Shown here: piece after piece, positions 32,574-40,855 of the stretch | How the letters are laid out: every line of letters begins with the position of its first letter | Numbering within the stretch: position 1 is the stretch's first letter | Origin: DMER01 sp003451645 | GTDB lineage: Bacteria; Pseudomonadota; Alphaproteobacteria; Micropepsales; Micropepsaceae | NCBI GenBank assembly: GCA_031976175.1 | Contig: DALYLR010000026.1 | Span: 1 to 51,653, forward strand | DNA length: 51,653 nucleotides | Direction of reading: 5' to 3' | Program-made: the position numbers and the translations under genes | The notes under the pieces: model-generated | Database searches by the model: none | Seen by the model: the letters and a program-made list of their open reading frames with translations, nothing else | What the model was told of the DNA's origin: nothing

Positions 32574-33371
32574 TCACTTATACCAATTGAGCTGCTCGGA
32601 CGTGGCCAGCGGGACACCGCTGCGGCTCCACATGCCGATGCGGGTGCCGTTGAGGCATTCAGCGCCGCGTGTGCCGGTGACCTCCATTAGCACGGCGTCG
32701 TCACCAATGGCGGCCAATTCCTCCGGCGTCGCGAGAATAAAGAGAGAGAACACCATGGTGGCGGAGGGGCGCAAATCGGCTCCCGTGAACCAGATGCGCG
32801 GCGGGAAATTGTCAGCAAGGAAGGCAAGCTGCACGGCATCGACAGCGCGTCCCGACGTCTCGCGCGACCAGCCGAGCGAGTAGGTGTTCTCGCGGTTGAA
32901 CGGCGGGAAGCCTTGCGCGAAATATTTGATGGTACGCTCCGCATACGGAAAAGGCGGCTGGAAGGGCTCGAGGTCTTCCGGTGGCGGGGCCTTGGGCGCG
33001 GGCATATCTGAGAAGCCCTTGCCCTCCCGCCGGGTCGTGAGGATCACGGTGGCCGCTGCCGCGGCCATGTCCTGGCCCGCCTGAAACACCTCAACCTGCC
33101 AGAAGCCATGGCTCTTGGAGACGCTTGGTAAGGTTCGTGTACGGAAGGTCAACTCCGCGCCAGGCTCTATGCGGTTGAGGAAGTGAACGGTGAGAGCGGA
33201 GGGCTGGCCTTGCGCTTGGGCTGCGGGTTCCTGGGTGATGGCATAGAGCAATTGCGCGGCCGTGAAGCCTCCATACATGCCGACCGCCGCAACATAAGCC
33301 GGGTCCGCGCGCCCGCGCCATTCGTTGGGGCCCATTGACTCGAGAGCGAGTGCTGTGGCGAGGGTGGACAT
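32574..33371 (-). CDS. Thioesterase-superfamily acyl-CoA thioesterase (TesB-like double hot-dog)
   Basis: 265 residues, the size of two hot-dog domains. The first (about 1-120) has VGMYGGFTAAQLLYAI and LTVHFLNRIEPGAELTFRTR. The second (about 140-265) has IWFTGADLRPSATMVFSLFI and ends NGTRIGMWSRSGVPLATSEQ. This is the pattern of acyl-CoA thioesterases related to TesB, which hydrolyse acyl-CoA to free acid and CoA in the cytosol. The ATG is at 33371. No partner genes adjoin it; substrate chain length is unknown. Confidence 0.87.
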   Translation of the reverse strand: MSTLATALALESMGPNEWRGRADPAYVAAVGMYGGFTAAQLLYAITQEPAAQAQGQPSALTVHFLNRIEPGAELTFRTRTLPSVSKSHGFWQVEVFQAGQDMAAAAATVILTTRREGKGFSDMPAPKAPPPEDLEPFQPPFPYAERTIKYFAQGFPPFNRENTYSLGWSRETSGRAVDAVQLAFLADNFPPRIWFTGADLRPSATMVFSLFILATPEELAAIGDDAVLMEVTGTRGAECLNGTRIGMWSRSGVPLATSEQLNWYK

Positions 33372-33677
33372 GCGGCCAAATCCTGCTTTGACAAGTCAGT
33401 TGACCTAGGACAGGTCCGGAGTACTGTCAAATCGGTCTTCGCTTAAATGGTCCTCGGCTGCCAGCCGAGTGCGCGCATAGCCTTGTCCGCAGAGATCGGA
33501 CTGTTGCTCGCGTGGTCTGACCAGCGGCTGGAGATGAAGCGATGAATGTCGTGCCAGCGGGTTATGCAAGCAGCCACCTACCGTACGCCAGTCAAATGCG
33601 GTAGAAGCTTGGTTTGAGAGACTGGGCCAAGGTCGTGCAGCGTGTTCATGAGGCCAATGAGAGAGAGGGATGACGAG
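33372..33677. other. 306-base region without an intact gene
   Basis: The region separates the minus-strand thioesterase from a plus-strand secreted protein. It contains a decayed epimerase tail (33443-33577 on the minus strand). The strong-looking hairpin CTCGGCTG-C-CAGCCGAG at 33453-33469 is the codons of the LGWQPR motif of that relic. I see no intact frame or RNA gene. Confidence 0.6.
33443..33577 (-). pseudogene. Decayed C-terminal tail of an NAD-dependent sugar epimerase (SDR)
   Basis: The minus-strand frame ending at TAA (33445-33443) reads WHDIHRFISSRWSDHA, then SPISADKAMRALGWQPRTI. This resembles the last 35-40 residues of SDR-type NAD(P)-dependent epimerases (pattern: SPISxxKAxRxLGWxPR). 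Immediately upstream there is an in-frame TAG (33580-33578) and no continuation of the enzyme. The remainder of the gene is gone. The recognition rests on a short stretch, so confidence is moderate. Confidence 0.45.
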
Positions 33678-34055
33678 ATGCTTTGGGGAATGAAGAGCGC
33701 GGCGGCCGTGTATGGTTTGGCTATGATGCTATCCACGCAAACCTTGGCCATGGATGGCGATCCGATGGCGGGGCGCTTTGGCAACACGGTCCGGCTGACC
33801 GCCAAGGACGGCAAAGTGTCCAAGGTCTATTACAATGTCGACAAGTCCGTCGTGGTGCTGCGGCCCGATGGCAGCATCTTGAATGGCACCTGGGCTATCG
33901 AGGGCGAGAAGCTGTGCGTATCGGTCGCTGTCACCTTGACAAGCGTCAAGCGCTGCGCGCCCTTTGTGCCGCACAAAAAGGCGGGCGACACCTGGGAGCA
34001 AAACGATGCGGACGGTAATCCCGTCACCGCGACCATCATGCCGGGCCGCCAATAG
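33678..34055 (+). CDS. Small exported protein of unknown function
   Basis: 125 residues. An N-terminal signal peptide is likely (MLWGMKSAAAVYGLAMMLST, with cleavage near TLAMDGD). The mature part is beta-rich with two cysteines (KLCVSV, RCAPFV) and reads like a small periplasmic domain: VRLTAKDGKVSKVYYNVDKS, then DGSILNGTWAIEGEKLC. I do not recognise a family. The ATG at 33678 follows AGAGAGGGATGACGAG; the open frame begins at 33642, but those residues precede the signal sequence. It is 24 bases before the GST gene and may be co-transcribed with it. Confidence 0.72.
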   Translation: MLWGMKSAAAVYGLAMMLSTQTLAMDGDPMAGRFGNTVRLTAKDGKVSKVYYNVDKSVVVLRPDGSILNGTWAIEGEKLCVSVAVTLTSVKRCAPFVPHKKAGDTWEQNDADGNPVTATIMPGRQ

Positions 34056-34079
34056 AAGCAAAACAAAAGGGAGTGACTC

Positions 34080-34691
34080 ATGAAATTCTATAACTCCATT
34101 GGCCCAAATCCGCGCATGGTGCGCTTTTTCATGGCGGAGAAGGGGATCGACATCCCGCGCGTGGAAGTCGACCTGATGAAGGCGGAGAACCGCGGCGCGG
34201 CCTATACGGCCAAGAACCCGCAAGGGCAGACGCCGAGCCTTGAATTGGACGATGGGCGTCATCTGGCCGAGATCACGGCGATTTGCGAGTATCTGGAGGA
34301 GCTTCACCCCACGCCCTCTCTTATCGGCACGTCGCCGGTCGAGCGAGCCGAGACGCGCATGTGGACGCGCCGCATCGATCAGCAAATTGTCGAGCCGTTG
34401 GCCAATGGCTTTCGCTTTTCGGAGGGGCTGCCCATTTTCAAGGACCGTATGCAGTGCGAGCCTGAGGCGGCGCCGGGCCTGAAGCGGATGGCGCAGGCGC
34501 GCCTTGCGTGGCTTGAAAAGCAAATGGACGGCAAGACCTGGATTTGCGGCAACCGCTTTTCCATGGCGGATATCTTGCTCTATGCGTTTCAAGACTTCGG
34601 CAGCTCGGTGGGGCAGCCGCTGAACCCTGACTTCAAGAACCTGACCGCGTGGTTCGCGCGGGTGAAGGACCGCCCGGCAGCGAAGGCTTGA
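34080..34691 (+). CDS. Glutathione S-transferase
   Basis: 203 residues, a standard two-domain GST. The thioredoxin-like domain (1-80) starts MKFYNSIGPNPRMVRFFMAE and contains the cis-Pro and glutathione-contact region NPQGQTPSLELDDGRHLAEI. The helical domain (about 90-200) has GNRFSMADILLYAF, the conserved folding motif with its Asp. The ATG at 34080 follows AAAAGGGAGTGACTC. It probably detoxifies electrophiles in the cytosol. Downstream, CGGACCGCGT and ACGCAGTCCG (about 34776-34802) could form a terminator-like hairpin. Confidence 0.93.
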   Translation: MKFYNSIGPNPRMVRFFMAEKGIDIPRVEVDLMKAENRGAAYTAKNPQGQTPSLELDDGRHLAEITAICEYLEELHPTPSLIGTSPVERAETRMWTRRIDQQIVEPLANGFRFSEGLPIFKDRMQCEPEAAPGLKRMAQARLAWLEKQMDGKTWICGNRFSMADILLYAFQDFGSSVGQPLNPDFKNLTAWFARVKDRPAAKA

Positions 34692-34818
34692 AGGTGCCGG
34701 TGGGTTCTGGATCCTCGCACTCGAACTGCGCTTAAGGTAAACGCCAAGCGAAGCGTTTCTTGCAAGGACGCCCCCGGACCGCGTAATCTGAACGCAGTCC
34801 GGTTGTGGTGGGGCTCGC

Positions 34819-36474
34819 GTGCGCGATGTGTTTGGCTTAGGGGTCCGGTGGTTTGGCGGCGCAGCCTTCGTGGTTGCGGCGTTCTGGCTCTTTCACCCCA
34901 GCATGGAGGCCGCCTGCCGGCATTTCGGGCCTGGGGTGTGCTTTCAGTCCGTGTGGGCGCCTGCTAAGGCGAAGTCCGAGCCCCCCAGCATTGCAAATCC
35001 TTCGGAGGCGGTTAGCTTCGACAAGGCGTTGGACGACATCCGCGCCTCACGCAAGGCGGGCGACTTCGCCGCCACCCTGGACCGGCTGGACGCGTTCGGC
35101 CGCGCTCTCCTGCGCCATTACGAGGCGGAAGAAGCCAAGGGCGCCACGCGCCGGGTGCGCTATTGGTTCCTGCATGGGGATTTGGAGGCGCGCAAGCTGA
35201 GCACTGAGGCAGCCCTGCGCGGCGAGGCGCAAATGGCTGCCAAAGCCAGCCAGTACGCTCAGATCTTTGCGAGCCTGGCCTCTGTCGAGAGCATCGATTT
35301 GGTCCTGCGCGAGGCCAAGTTGCGCGCGCCCAATGATCTGACAGGCGCCTTGCTGTCGCCAACCTTGCGCGAGGCGATCAAAGCGTTTTGGCAAGATTTG
35401 GCACCCATCCCGGTCTTCTATGCCACCAATCGGGCACGCATTGGGGATGAGGACGGCGCGTTCGATGACTTGGCCGGCGAAGTGGAAGCGATCTCCTGGG
35501 GGCTCGCGACAGTCAGTGCGCCGGTCTATGCCTCACCGGTCTTTGCGGCCTGGCAGCGCGAAGAGGCGGAAGCGGCAATCGATGCGGGCGCAAGCCAGAC
35601 GGTCGCGGTGCGGACGATCAAGAGCCTGGATCCGGAAGGTTTTGACGCCTTGCTGAGCGCACGCGCTGGGGAGCAAGGGCTGATCTATGTGCATGGGCGG
35701 CAGACGCCCTTTGAGATCGCGGCCATTCGGGCCGCAGAGCTGGCCTCGGCCCTGCGCATCGAGGGTCCGGTGATGGTGCTGTCCTGGGCGGCGGGGCGGC
35801 CTTGCGATGATCCGCACATTGCCAAGCTGGTGTTCGCGGGATGGAAGAAACTCGCGTCAGCACCGTCTGGGCGGCCGCCAATCCTTGTTGCCCATGGCGA
35901 GGGAGCCTGTGCGAGCCAAGCGCCTTTCACGGCGGCACAAGGCCTGGCGCCATCCGAATTGCCGCTCACACGTGCGATCATGCTAGACCCGCAATGGGCG
36001 GCAGGCGGCCAGGACGGCGGCCCAAGACCGCTGACGCAGTACTTGCCCGCAAGGGCGCAGGCGTTGCTTGCTTGCCCTTGGGACAAGGCATCAAGGCCAA
36101 GCTGGGCCGGAGGAAGCTCTGCCGCCAATCCCCAGATCACCGTTGAGGCCCCAGATGGCGTCTCAGCGCCTCTGACGGGAGACGACTTTTACCTCAATGC
36201 TATTCTGGATGATCTGCGTGCGGAGCTTTGGCTAAAGACGCCAGTGGACACGCGCTGCGGGCTGTGTGCGCGTGAGGGAGATGGACCAACGGCGTCGCGC
36301 GGCTGGCATTTGACGGCGGGCCGGTGCTCGCAAGCAAACACACTGGCATTGGAAATGCGCCGCGAACATGTCAGCGCGGCGGAGGCGAGGCTCGATCAGG
36401 TGTTGGCGGAACTCAGCCTGGAAGAGCGCGCGCTGGTGCGCGAACGGCTCAGTGCCCTGCCGGTTTCGCCTTGA
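34819..36474 (+). CDS. DUF900-type alpha/beta-hydrolase-like protein lacking the nucleophile serine
   Basis: 551 residues. An N-terminal hydrophobic stretch (about 8-30) may anchor it in the membrane. A helical region (45-190) follows, then the DUF900 hallmark IPVFYATNRARIG (about 197-209). Next come YVHGRQTPFEIAAIRAAELA and VMVLSWAAGRP, the usual strand and oxyanion regions. Where active members have AHSMG, this protein reads AHGEG, so the catalytic serine is glycine (residue 360). It is therefore probably not a classical hydrolase. The C-terminal region has three cysteines (CGLCAREG, GRCSQ). The start may be GTG at 34819. Function unknown. Confidence 0.75.
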   Translation: MRDVFGLGVRWFGGAAFVVAAFWLFHPSMEAACRHFGPGVCFQSVWAPAKAKSEPPSIANPSEAVSFDKALDDIRASRKAGDFAATLDRLDAFGRALLRHYEAEEAKGATRRVRYWFLHGDLEARKLSTEAALRGEAQMAAKASQYAQIFASLASVESIDLVLREAKLRAPNDLTGALLSPTLREAIKAFWQDLAPIPVFYATNRARIGDEDGAFDDLAGEVEAISWGLATVSAPVYASPVFAAWQREEAEAAIDAGASQTVAVRTIKSLDPEGFDALLSARAGEQGLIYVHGRQTPFEIAAIRAAELASALRIEGPVMVLSWAAGRPCDDPHIAKLVFAGWKKLASAPSGRPPILVAHGEGACASQAPFTAAQGLAPSELPLTRAIMLDPQWAAGGQDGGPRPLTQYLPARAQALLACPWDKASRPSWAGGSSAANPQITVEAPDGVSAPLTGDDFYLNAILDDLRAELWLKTPVDTRCGLCAREGDGPTASRGWHLTAGRCSQANTLALEMRREHVSAAEARLDQVLAELSLEERALVRERLSALPVSP

Positions 36475-36506
36475 GGCGATGACGGGCGTCCATTAGGGTC
36501 GCGGCC

Positions 36507-37298
36507 ATGACAAAATTCACCTATGCCGTTACGGCCTTCAATTCCTCATCCATGAGCGAAAACCGCATCCACAGCGATGAGGCCGCGAGCAAGTTTGGCT
36601 TCAAGGGCGGCCTTGTCGCGGGCGTGGATGTCTTTGCGTATATGACGAGGCCCGTGATCGACAAATGGGGTCAGACCTTCCTGGATTGCGGGGCGATCAA
36701 GGCGCGTTTTGTCAAGCCCGTCTTTGATGGCGAGCCCGTGGAGGTCGTGGGGCTGATGGACGGCGATATCATGCGCCTCACGGCAACGGTGCGCGGTGTT
36801 CTGTGTGCGGAAGGAGAGGCGTTTCTCGATGCGCAGTCGCCGGAGGTGTTATGCCGGCAAGCCCCGCCGCCCTGGTACCCGGGCGCGCAGGGTGCCTCGC
36901 CGGAGACGCTGCCCAAGAACCATGTGCTGGGCACCATGACCGAATTCTATATGGCGGAAATCGCGCGCCACCATCTGGCAGATGTGCGCGAGACCCATCC
37001 GGTTTATGCCAACGGCCGGATTGCGCATCCAGCGTTTCTGCTGCGCCGGGCCAATTATGTACTGGCCTACAATGTGCGGCTCGGACCCTGGATCCATGCG
37101 GAGAGTGACATCCGCCTCCACGACATGCTGGAGGACGGAGAGCCCTTTGAGACGCGCGCGATGGTCCTGGAGAATTTTGAAAAGAGCGGGCACCGCTTTG
37201 TGGTGCTGGAGTTTTCGATCTCTTCGCAAGGCCGGGCGATCATGACCGGCCGCCATACCGCGATCTACGAACCGCGCCAGGTGCGCGAGGCGCGTTAG
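36507..37298 (+). CDS. MaoC/FAS1-like hot-dog dehydratase domain protein
   Basis: 263 residues, long enough for a double hot-dog. The N-terminal half has the hydratase-2-like block SENRIHSDEAASKFGFKGGL followed by VAGVDVFAYM, where active MaoC enzymes carry a D-x-N-P-x-H pattern; the Asp is Glu here. The second half (about 130-260) ends VLEFSISSQGRAIMTGRHTA. It likely handles an acyl-CoA intermediate, hydrating or dehydrating it, but activity is not certain. The ATG is at 36507, 32 bases after the DUF900 gene. No CoA-pathway partner adjoins. Confidence 0.75.
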   Translation: MTKFTYAVTAFNSSSMSENRIHSDEAASKFGFKGGLVAGVDVFAYMTRPVIDKWGQTFLDCGAIKARFVKPVFDGEPVEVVGLMDGDIMRLTATVRGVLCAEGEAFLDAQSPEVLCRQAPPPWYPGAQGASPETLPKNHVLGTMTEFYMAEIARHHLADVRETHPVYANGRIAHPAFLLRRANYVLAYNVRLGPWIHAESDIRLHDMLEDGEPFETRAMVLENFEKSGHRFVVLEFSISSQGRAIMTGRHTAIYEPRQVREAR

Positions 37299-37299
37299 C

Positions 37300-37396
37300 G
37301 CCGTTTCGGTTCCGATGGAATCGGAACCCGGCTCTAAGTTCTTTTATTACCGCGTTTTCTTAACGCGTACCGGCTTCCACTTCGCTCGAAAACGCT
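37300..37396. repeat. RIME-like intergenic palindromic element
   Basis: About 97 bases between the convergent MaoC and brnA genes. The first palindrome is GGTTCCGAT-GGA-ATCGGAACC (37308-37328), perfect over 9 bp. The second is CGCGTT-TTCTT-AACGCG (37351-37367). The linker CCGGCTCTAAGTTCTT and the tail CCACTTCGCTCGAAAACGC match, as I recall them, intergenic repeats scattered through many Rhizobiales and other alphaproteobacterial genomes. Only one copy is in this window. Confidence 0.6.
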
Positions 37397-37732
37397 CTAT
37401 CGCTTTTTCGCCTTCGCGGGCTTAACGCCCCAATCGGCCTGGCGTTGCGGTTCGTCCTGCATCCATTTGCGCAAGGCATGGTTCATGCGCTTTTGATAGC
37501 CGGGCCCGCGCGCCTTGTACCAGGTAAGCACATCATCATCGACGCGGATGGTGATGGGGGATTTGGTGACGTTCGGCGGCGTGAGCACAAAATGCTTGAG
37601 CGCGCGGGCGGGAATGGGTTGGGCGTCTGGATCAGCCTTGGCCCGGCGCATGATCTCAGCCTCGCTCATCTTGCGCACGAGATCCCAGTCAGTTTCAGGT
37701 TCAGGGCGGCCTTTGGCGCCAATAATTCTCAC
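37397..37732 (-). CDS. brnA: BrnA antitoxin
   Basis: 111 residues from GTG 37732. The family pattern is TDWDLVRKMSEAEIMRRAK, then KSPITIRVDDDVLTWYKARG, GYQKRMNHALRKWM, a ribbon-helix-helix DNA-binding domain (about 60-100). BrnA neutralises BrnT and represses the operon. The open frame reaches to 37897 and has an ATG at 37819, which would overlap brnT by over 100 bases; the GTG gives a 32-base overlap and keeps the conserved TDW block. The stop borders a RIME-like repeat. Confidence 0.88.
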   Translation of the reverse strand: MRIIGAKGRPEPETDWDLVRKMSEAEIMRRAKADPDAQPIPARALKHFVLTPPNVTKSPITIRVDDDVLTWYKARGPGYQKRMNHALRKWMQDEPQRQADWGVKPAKAKKR

Positions 37733-37985
37733 GTTCTTTGCGGTTTGCCGGACGGGCGGAGATGATGCGCCTTTCCCCTTTCGGGGTGTCGGTAAAGACG
37801 ACAACGATTTCTTGTCCATTGAGGAGACCCGTCGCAATGACGCGCTCTTCGCCATAGTGATACCTTTCATCGGGTTCTTCAGTCGCAAAGCCATCAAAGA
37901 TCCTTATCGCCTCGCCAAAGGCAATTCCATGCTTGCGGACATTCGCGAGGTTCTTGTCATAGTGCCATGTATAGCGCATCGGCAT
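37701..37985 (-). CDS. brnT: BrnT ribonuclease toxin
   Basis: 94 residues (92 if the second ATG, at 37979, is used). It shows the BrnT pattern: YTWHYDKNLANVRKHGIAF, then IFDGFATEEPDERYHYGEER, ending ERRIISARPANRKERENYW. BrnT is a RelE-like endoribonuclease that halts growth until bound by BrnA, encoded just downstream. The layout toxin first, antitoxin second with overlap is the usual one for brnTA. A short palindrome covers the start region (37984-37997). Confidence 0.92.
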   Translation of the reverse strand: MPMRYTWHYDKNLANVRKHGIAFGEAIRIFDGFATEEPDERYHYGEERVIATGLLNGQEIVVVFTDTPKGERRIISARPANRKERENYWRQRPP

Positions 37986-37997
37986 TGTACATACAAT
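37984..37997 (-). promoter_or_regulatory. Palindrome at the brnT start
   Basis: ATTGTA-CA-TACAAT, perfect over 6 bp with a 2-base centre. It abuts the first brnT ATG, the usual place for a BrnA/BrnTA operator. Its half-site TACAAT also looks like a -10 element. Confidence 0.45.
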
Positions 37998-38040
37998 CGT
38001 AAAGATGGCGCATCATAGCTAAGCGAACAGGAAGGCGCGT

Positions 38041-38631
38041 TTAGCGTCCAAACAGACCCTTGAGCCACCCGCCGGACTTTTCCGGCGTTGGCGGAGTTGG
38101 CGCGGCGCCGTGCAGTTCGGTGAAGGCGATCCGTCCCCAGTCATATTTCGCCAGGTCATGACGGAAGCCGCACACGGCCTTTGCCAGTTCCAGCGGCGCG
38201 TCGAACAGATAATCGATCGAGCCGTCCCCGCTGCTCTGCAGTCCGGCCTGGGTATCGCGGATGGCAGCCCATTCCGGCGGCAAGGCGCCATCGCTATCCA
38301 AGGCCGTCTCGTCAGGGCCATTTTCGCCGAAGTAATCCGCGCGCCAGGCGAAGTTCGCGTCAATGTAGCAGACGACCTCACACCGCATCTCGTGCTCTTC
38401 GACGACACAGCCAATGACCTCACAGCCCCGGCTAAGGTTGAAGAGATGTTCTTCGCGTGCGAAGTCCAGCTGGTTCTTCGCGACCACCACATACCAGCCG
38501 GGAATCTGCGCGCCGGTGAGTGGGGCCTCCATGGCGTCGTCCGTGATGCCTGTATCGCTGAGGCTCATCCAGGCGAGGACCTGCTCCTTTGGCACGCCCT
38601 TGACCGCGATCCACGACAAAGCAAAGCCCAT
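38041..38631 (-). CDS. Conserved-looking protein of unknown function
   Basis: 196 residues, soluble, slightly acidic. The N-terminus reads MGFALSWIAVKGVPKEQVLA and the middle GWYVVVAKNQLDFAREEHLF, CEVIGCVVEEHEMRCEVVCY; then ends with a Pro-rich linker and a GWLKGLFGR tail. It contains four cysteines in the middle third. The beta-strand-rich pattern is that of a globular cytosolic protein. I do not recognise the family. It is flanked by brnT (same strand, 55 bases away) and a carboxylesterase (same strand, 22 bases away), so it may share a transcript with the esterase. Confidence 0.72.
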   Translation of the reverse strand: MGFALSWIAVKGVPKEQVLAWMSLSDTGITDDAMEAPLTGAQIPGWYVVVAKNQLDFAREEHLFNLSRGCEVIGCVVEEHEMRCEVVCYIDANFAWRADYFGENGPDETALDSDGALPPEWAAIRDTQAGLQSSGDGSIDYLFDAPLELAKAVCGFRHDLAKYDWGRIAFTELHGAAPTPPTPEKSGGWLKGLFGR

Positions 38632-38653
38632 CGCTCACCTCCTCAATGGTGTG

Positions 38654-40165
38654 TCAGGTCCCGACCAGCCCGTCGGGCAGGCCATGCCAGGCCGCATCAA
38701 TCTCGAACTCAACGACATGGGCAGGGCGGCTGTCGGCGCCAAAGACCATGGCGGCGGGGCTTTGCGCGCGCCATTGCGGCCAGGCCTCCACGCCAGAAAT
38801 GACCGGCACGCCGTCGCGGGCGAAACTGACCCAGGCTGCCATCATGGCTTGCGACACGGCATCAGCTTGCGGCCCTGAGCCAAAGAATTGGTTCGCCGGT
38901 TCCATGCCATAGGTGCCGAACACAAAGCCCAGCTCGAGCGCGTGGCAAGCACCCAGCGCGCCATCAAGGAAGGGCGAGCGCCAATCGAAGACATATTCAT
39001 AGACCGGCGCCAACGGGCTTTGTGCCGCCAAAAGCCGCAAAGTTGGCTCGCGGAACACGCGGGTTGTCTGCATGGCGACATAGCGCTCAAAGGCAGAGCC
39101 CCTGCCGTCTGCGGCCAGGAGCCTGCTCGCATAATCGCCAAATTGCCGCTCAGCCCAGCGCGCGAGCCTCTCCTCGTCCATAGCGCGCAGGCGCGTGTCA
39201 GGCCCCGCCCACAGCTTCCATTCCTCGGTCGTGGTGCCCGCTATGAGGGGGATGCCAGCCGCACTCGCATGGCGGATGGCGTCAATGGGCATGCAGGGGA
39301 GGAGACTGCCGTCGATCATAGGCTGGAAGGGCATCGCGCCCAGATGATGCGGGTCGCCCGGCTGATCCGCGTCAGCAATGACGGCCGCTTGCGCCTTCAG
39401 CAGGTGCTCGCGCGGGGCATCGCGCAGCTTGTGCGCCTCATGGGTCCCCAGATCGGCATGCTTCAAGAAGCGGGCGGCGATACGATCTGCGTGATCGGGC
39501 AGACGGCCCACATGGGCGCCGCCACTTTGCAGGATTGCCTTGTGAAAGAGGCCCTTGGCGGCAGGCGCGGCCAGGAGGCTGGCGACACTCATGCTGCCCG
39601 CACTTTCGCCAAAGAGGGTCACATTGCCGGGATCGCCGCCAAAAGCCGCGATGTTGTCACGGACCCACCGCAACGCGAGGATTTGATCGCCTAGGCCCTC
39701 TGTGCCCGTCGCCGTGATCTCACCATTCCCCTGACCGGCCAAACGCAAAAAGCCAAAGGCGCCTAAGCGGTAGTTGATGGTCACGACTACCGCGCCGCGC
39801 TGAGCCAGATGGGTGCCATCATAGACAGCAAAACAGCCGGATCCGGTGACAAAGGCGCCCCCATGAATCCAGACCAACACCGGGCGGCGGGTGCCATTGA
39901 TCGTAGGCGCGAAGACATTCAGATTGAGGCAATCCTCACCCTGTGCACCTGGTGTGCGGCCAATGAGGCCCTCAAAGATATGCGGGTTCTGTGATGCGAT
40001 CAGCCCGTTGGCGTGGGCCTGCCGCACCCCTGCCCAAGGGACCGCGCGCTCACTCGGCCGGAACCGGGCGGAGCGCCCGAACGGGATGCCGCGAAAGGCC
40101 ACAACCCCTTGATCGGCAAGGCCTTCAAGACGGCCGCAAGCGGCCTCAACCTGCACTGTCTGCAT
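38654..40165 (-). CDS. Type-B carboxylesterase
   Basis: 503 residues, full length for the carboxylesterase/lipase family (alpha/beta-hydrolase). The oxyanion-hole motif is VWIHGGAF (about 98-105), the nucleophile elbow FGESAGS has Ser at 188, the acidic residue is probably in GTTTEEWKLW, and the catalytic His in GACHALELGFVFG. There is no signal peptide, so it is probably cytosolic. It hydrolyses esters of unknown type. The ATG is at 40165. The 22-base spacing suggests an operon with the gene downstream of it at 38041-38631. Confidence 0.92.
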   Translation of the reverse strand: MQTVQVEAACGRLEGLADQGVVAFRGIPFGRSARFRPSERAVPWAGVRQAHANGLIASQNPHIFEGLIGRTPGAQGEDCLNLNVFAPTINGTRRPVLVWIHGGAFVTGSGCFAVYDGTHLAQRGAVVVTINYRLGAFGFLRLAGQGNGEITATGTEGLGDQILALRWVRDNIAAFGGDPGNVTLFGESAGSMSVASLLAAPAAKGLFHKAILQSGGAHVGRLPDHADRIAARFLKHADLGTHEAHKLRDAPREHLLKAQAAVIADADQPGDPHHLGAMPFQPMIDGSLLPCMPIDAIRHASAAGIPLIAGTTTEEWKLWAGPDTRLRAMDEERLARWAERQFGDYASRLLAADGRGSAFERYVAMQTTRVFREPTLRLLAAQSPLAPVYEYVFDWRSPFLDGALGACHALELGFVFGTYGMEPANQFFGSGPQADAVSQAMMAAWVSFARDGVPVISGVEAWPQWRAQSPAAMVFGADSRPAHVVEFEIDAAWHGLPDGLVGT

Positions 40166-40282
40166 GGCATAATCCCTTTGTTGGTGATGGCTTTATGGGT
40201 GATTTATTGCCTGAGGGCGCAGTGAAACGCTAGAGGGTCATGGGCAGGAGGATCGCGCAGGTGAGGGCGGCCTCTCGCATGC

Positions 40283-40855
40283 TCAGGATCCTTGCGCGGC
40301 GAGGGACAAAAGCGTACGTGCGAACTCAGTCCGGCTGAGCGTGCCCAGTACCATACGCGCGCCCTCATACCCTACTTGCGGCGGGCCGAACCGGAAGCCC
40401 AGTTTCTCGTAAGCCCTGATCGCGCGTGCATTATCAGGGTCCGGATCAATGATGCATTGAACCACCCCCTGCATCCCAAACAAGCGACGCATGAGGATAC
40501 GCAAGATCTGCGGGCCCAGACCCCGGTCCCGATTATCCGCCCCAGCGAGCAGGATATCGAGGCCCATGGTCTCTTGCGGCACATCGTGCGACTGCCAAAA
40601 GGGCACCGCATTGGCGTGATAGGCTTGCACGTAACCGATGGGGTGATCATCGCCCAAGACCAGGTACGGCGTCACCTCGGGCTCATCGATCACAGACATG
40701 AAGTCATCCTCATCGCGCGGATACCACCGCGCCACATCCGGGTCTGTGAGGATCGTGGCGATGGCGTCGCGATCCTTTGGCTCCAGCGCGCGCAACCACA
40801 CGCGCTCTGAGATACGAATGCTGGTGTCGGGCAGACGGGGCGTGAAAGGGATCAT
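40283..40855 (-). CDS. GNAT-family N-acetyltransferase
   Basis: 190 residues with the RimJ/RimL-type GNAT pattern: RISERVWLRALEPKDRDAIA at the N-terminus, then YVQAYHANAVPF and the acetyl-CoA region RDRGLGPQILRILMRRLF (R/Q-x-x-G-x-G/A loop), followed by DNARAIRAYEKLGFRF, a strong GNAT block. It transfers acetyl from acetyl-CoA to an amine; aminoglycoside 6'-acetyltransferases have a similar layout, but the substrate is unknown. Its ATG overlaps the GST stop (ATGA), so the two are co-translated. Confidence 0.88.
   Translation of the reverse strand: MIPFTPRLPDTSIRISERVWLRALEPKDRDAIATILTDPDVARWYPRDEDDFMSVIDEPEVTPYLVLGDDHPIGYVQAYHANAVPFWQSHDVPQETMGLDILLAGADNRDRGLGPQILRILMRRLFGMQGVVQCIIDPDPDNARAIRAYEKLGFRFGPPQVGYEGARMVLGTLSRTEFARTLLSLAAQGS

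Noticed and set aside
33453..33469. CTCGGCTG-C-CAGCCGAG hairpin as terminator or small RNA
   Set aside because: It coincides with the LGWQPR codons of the epimerase relic and has no T-run.
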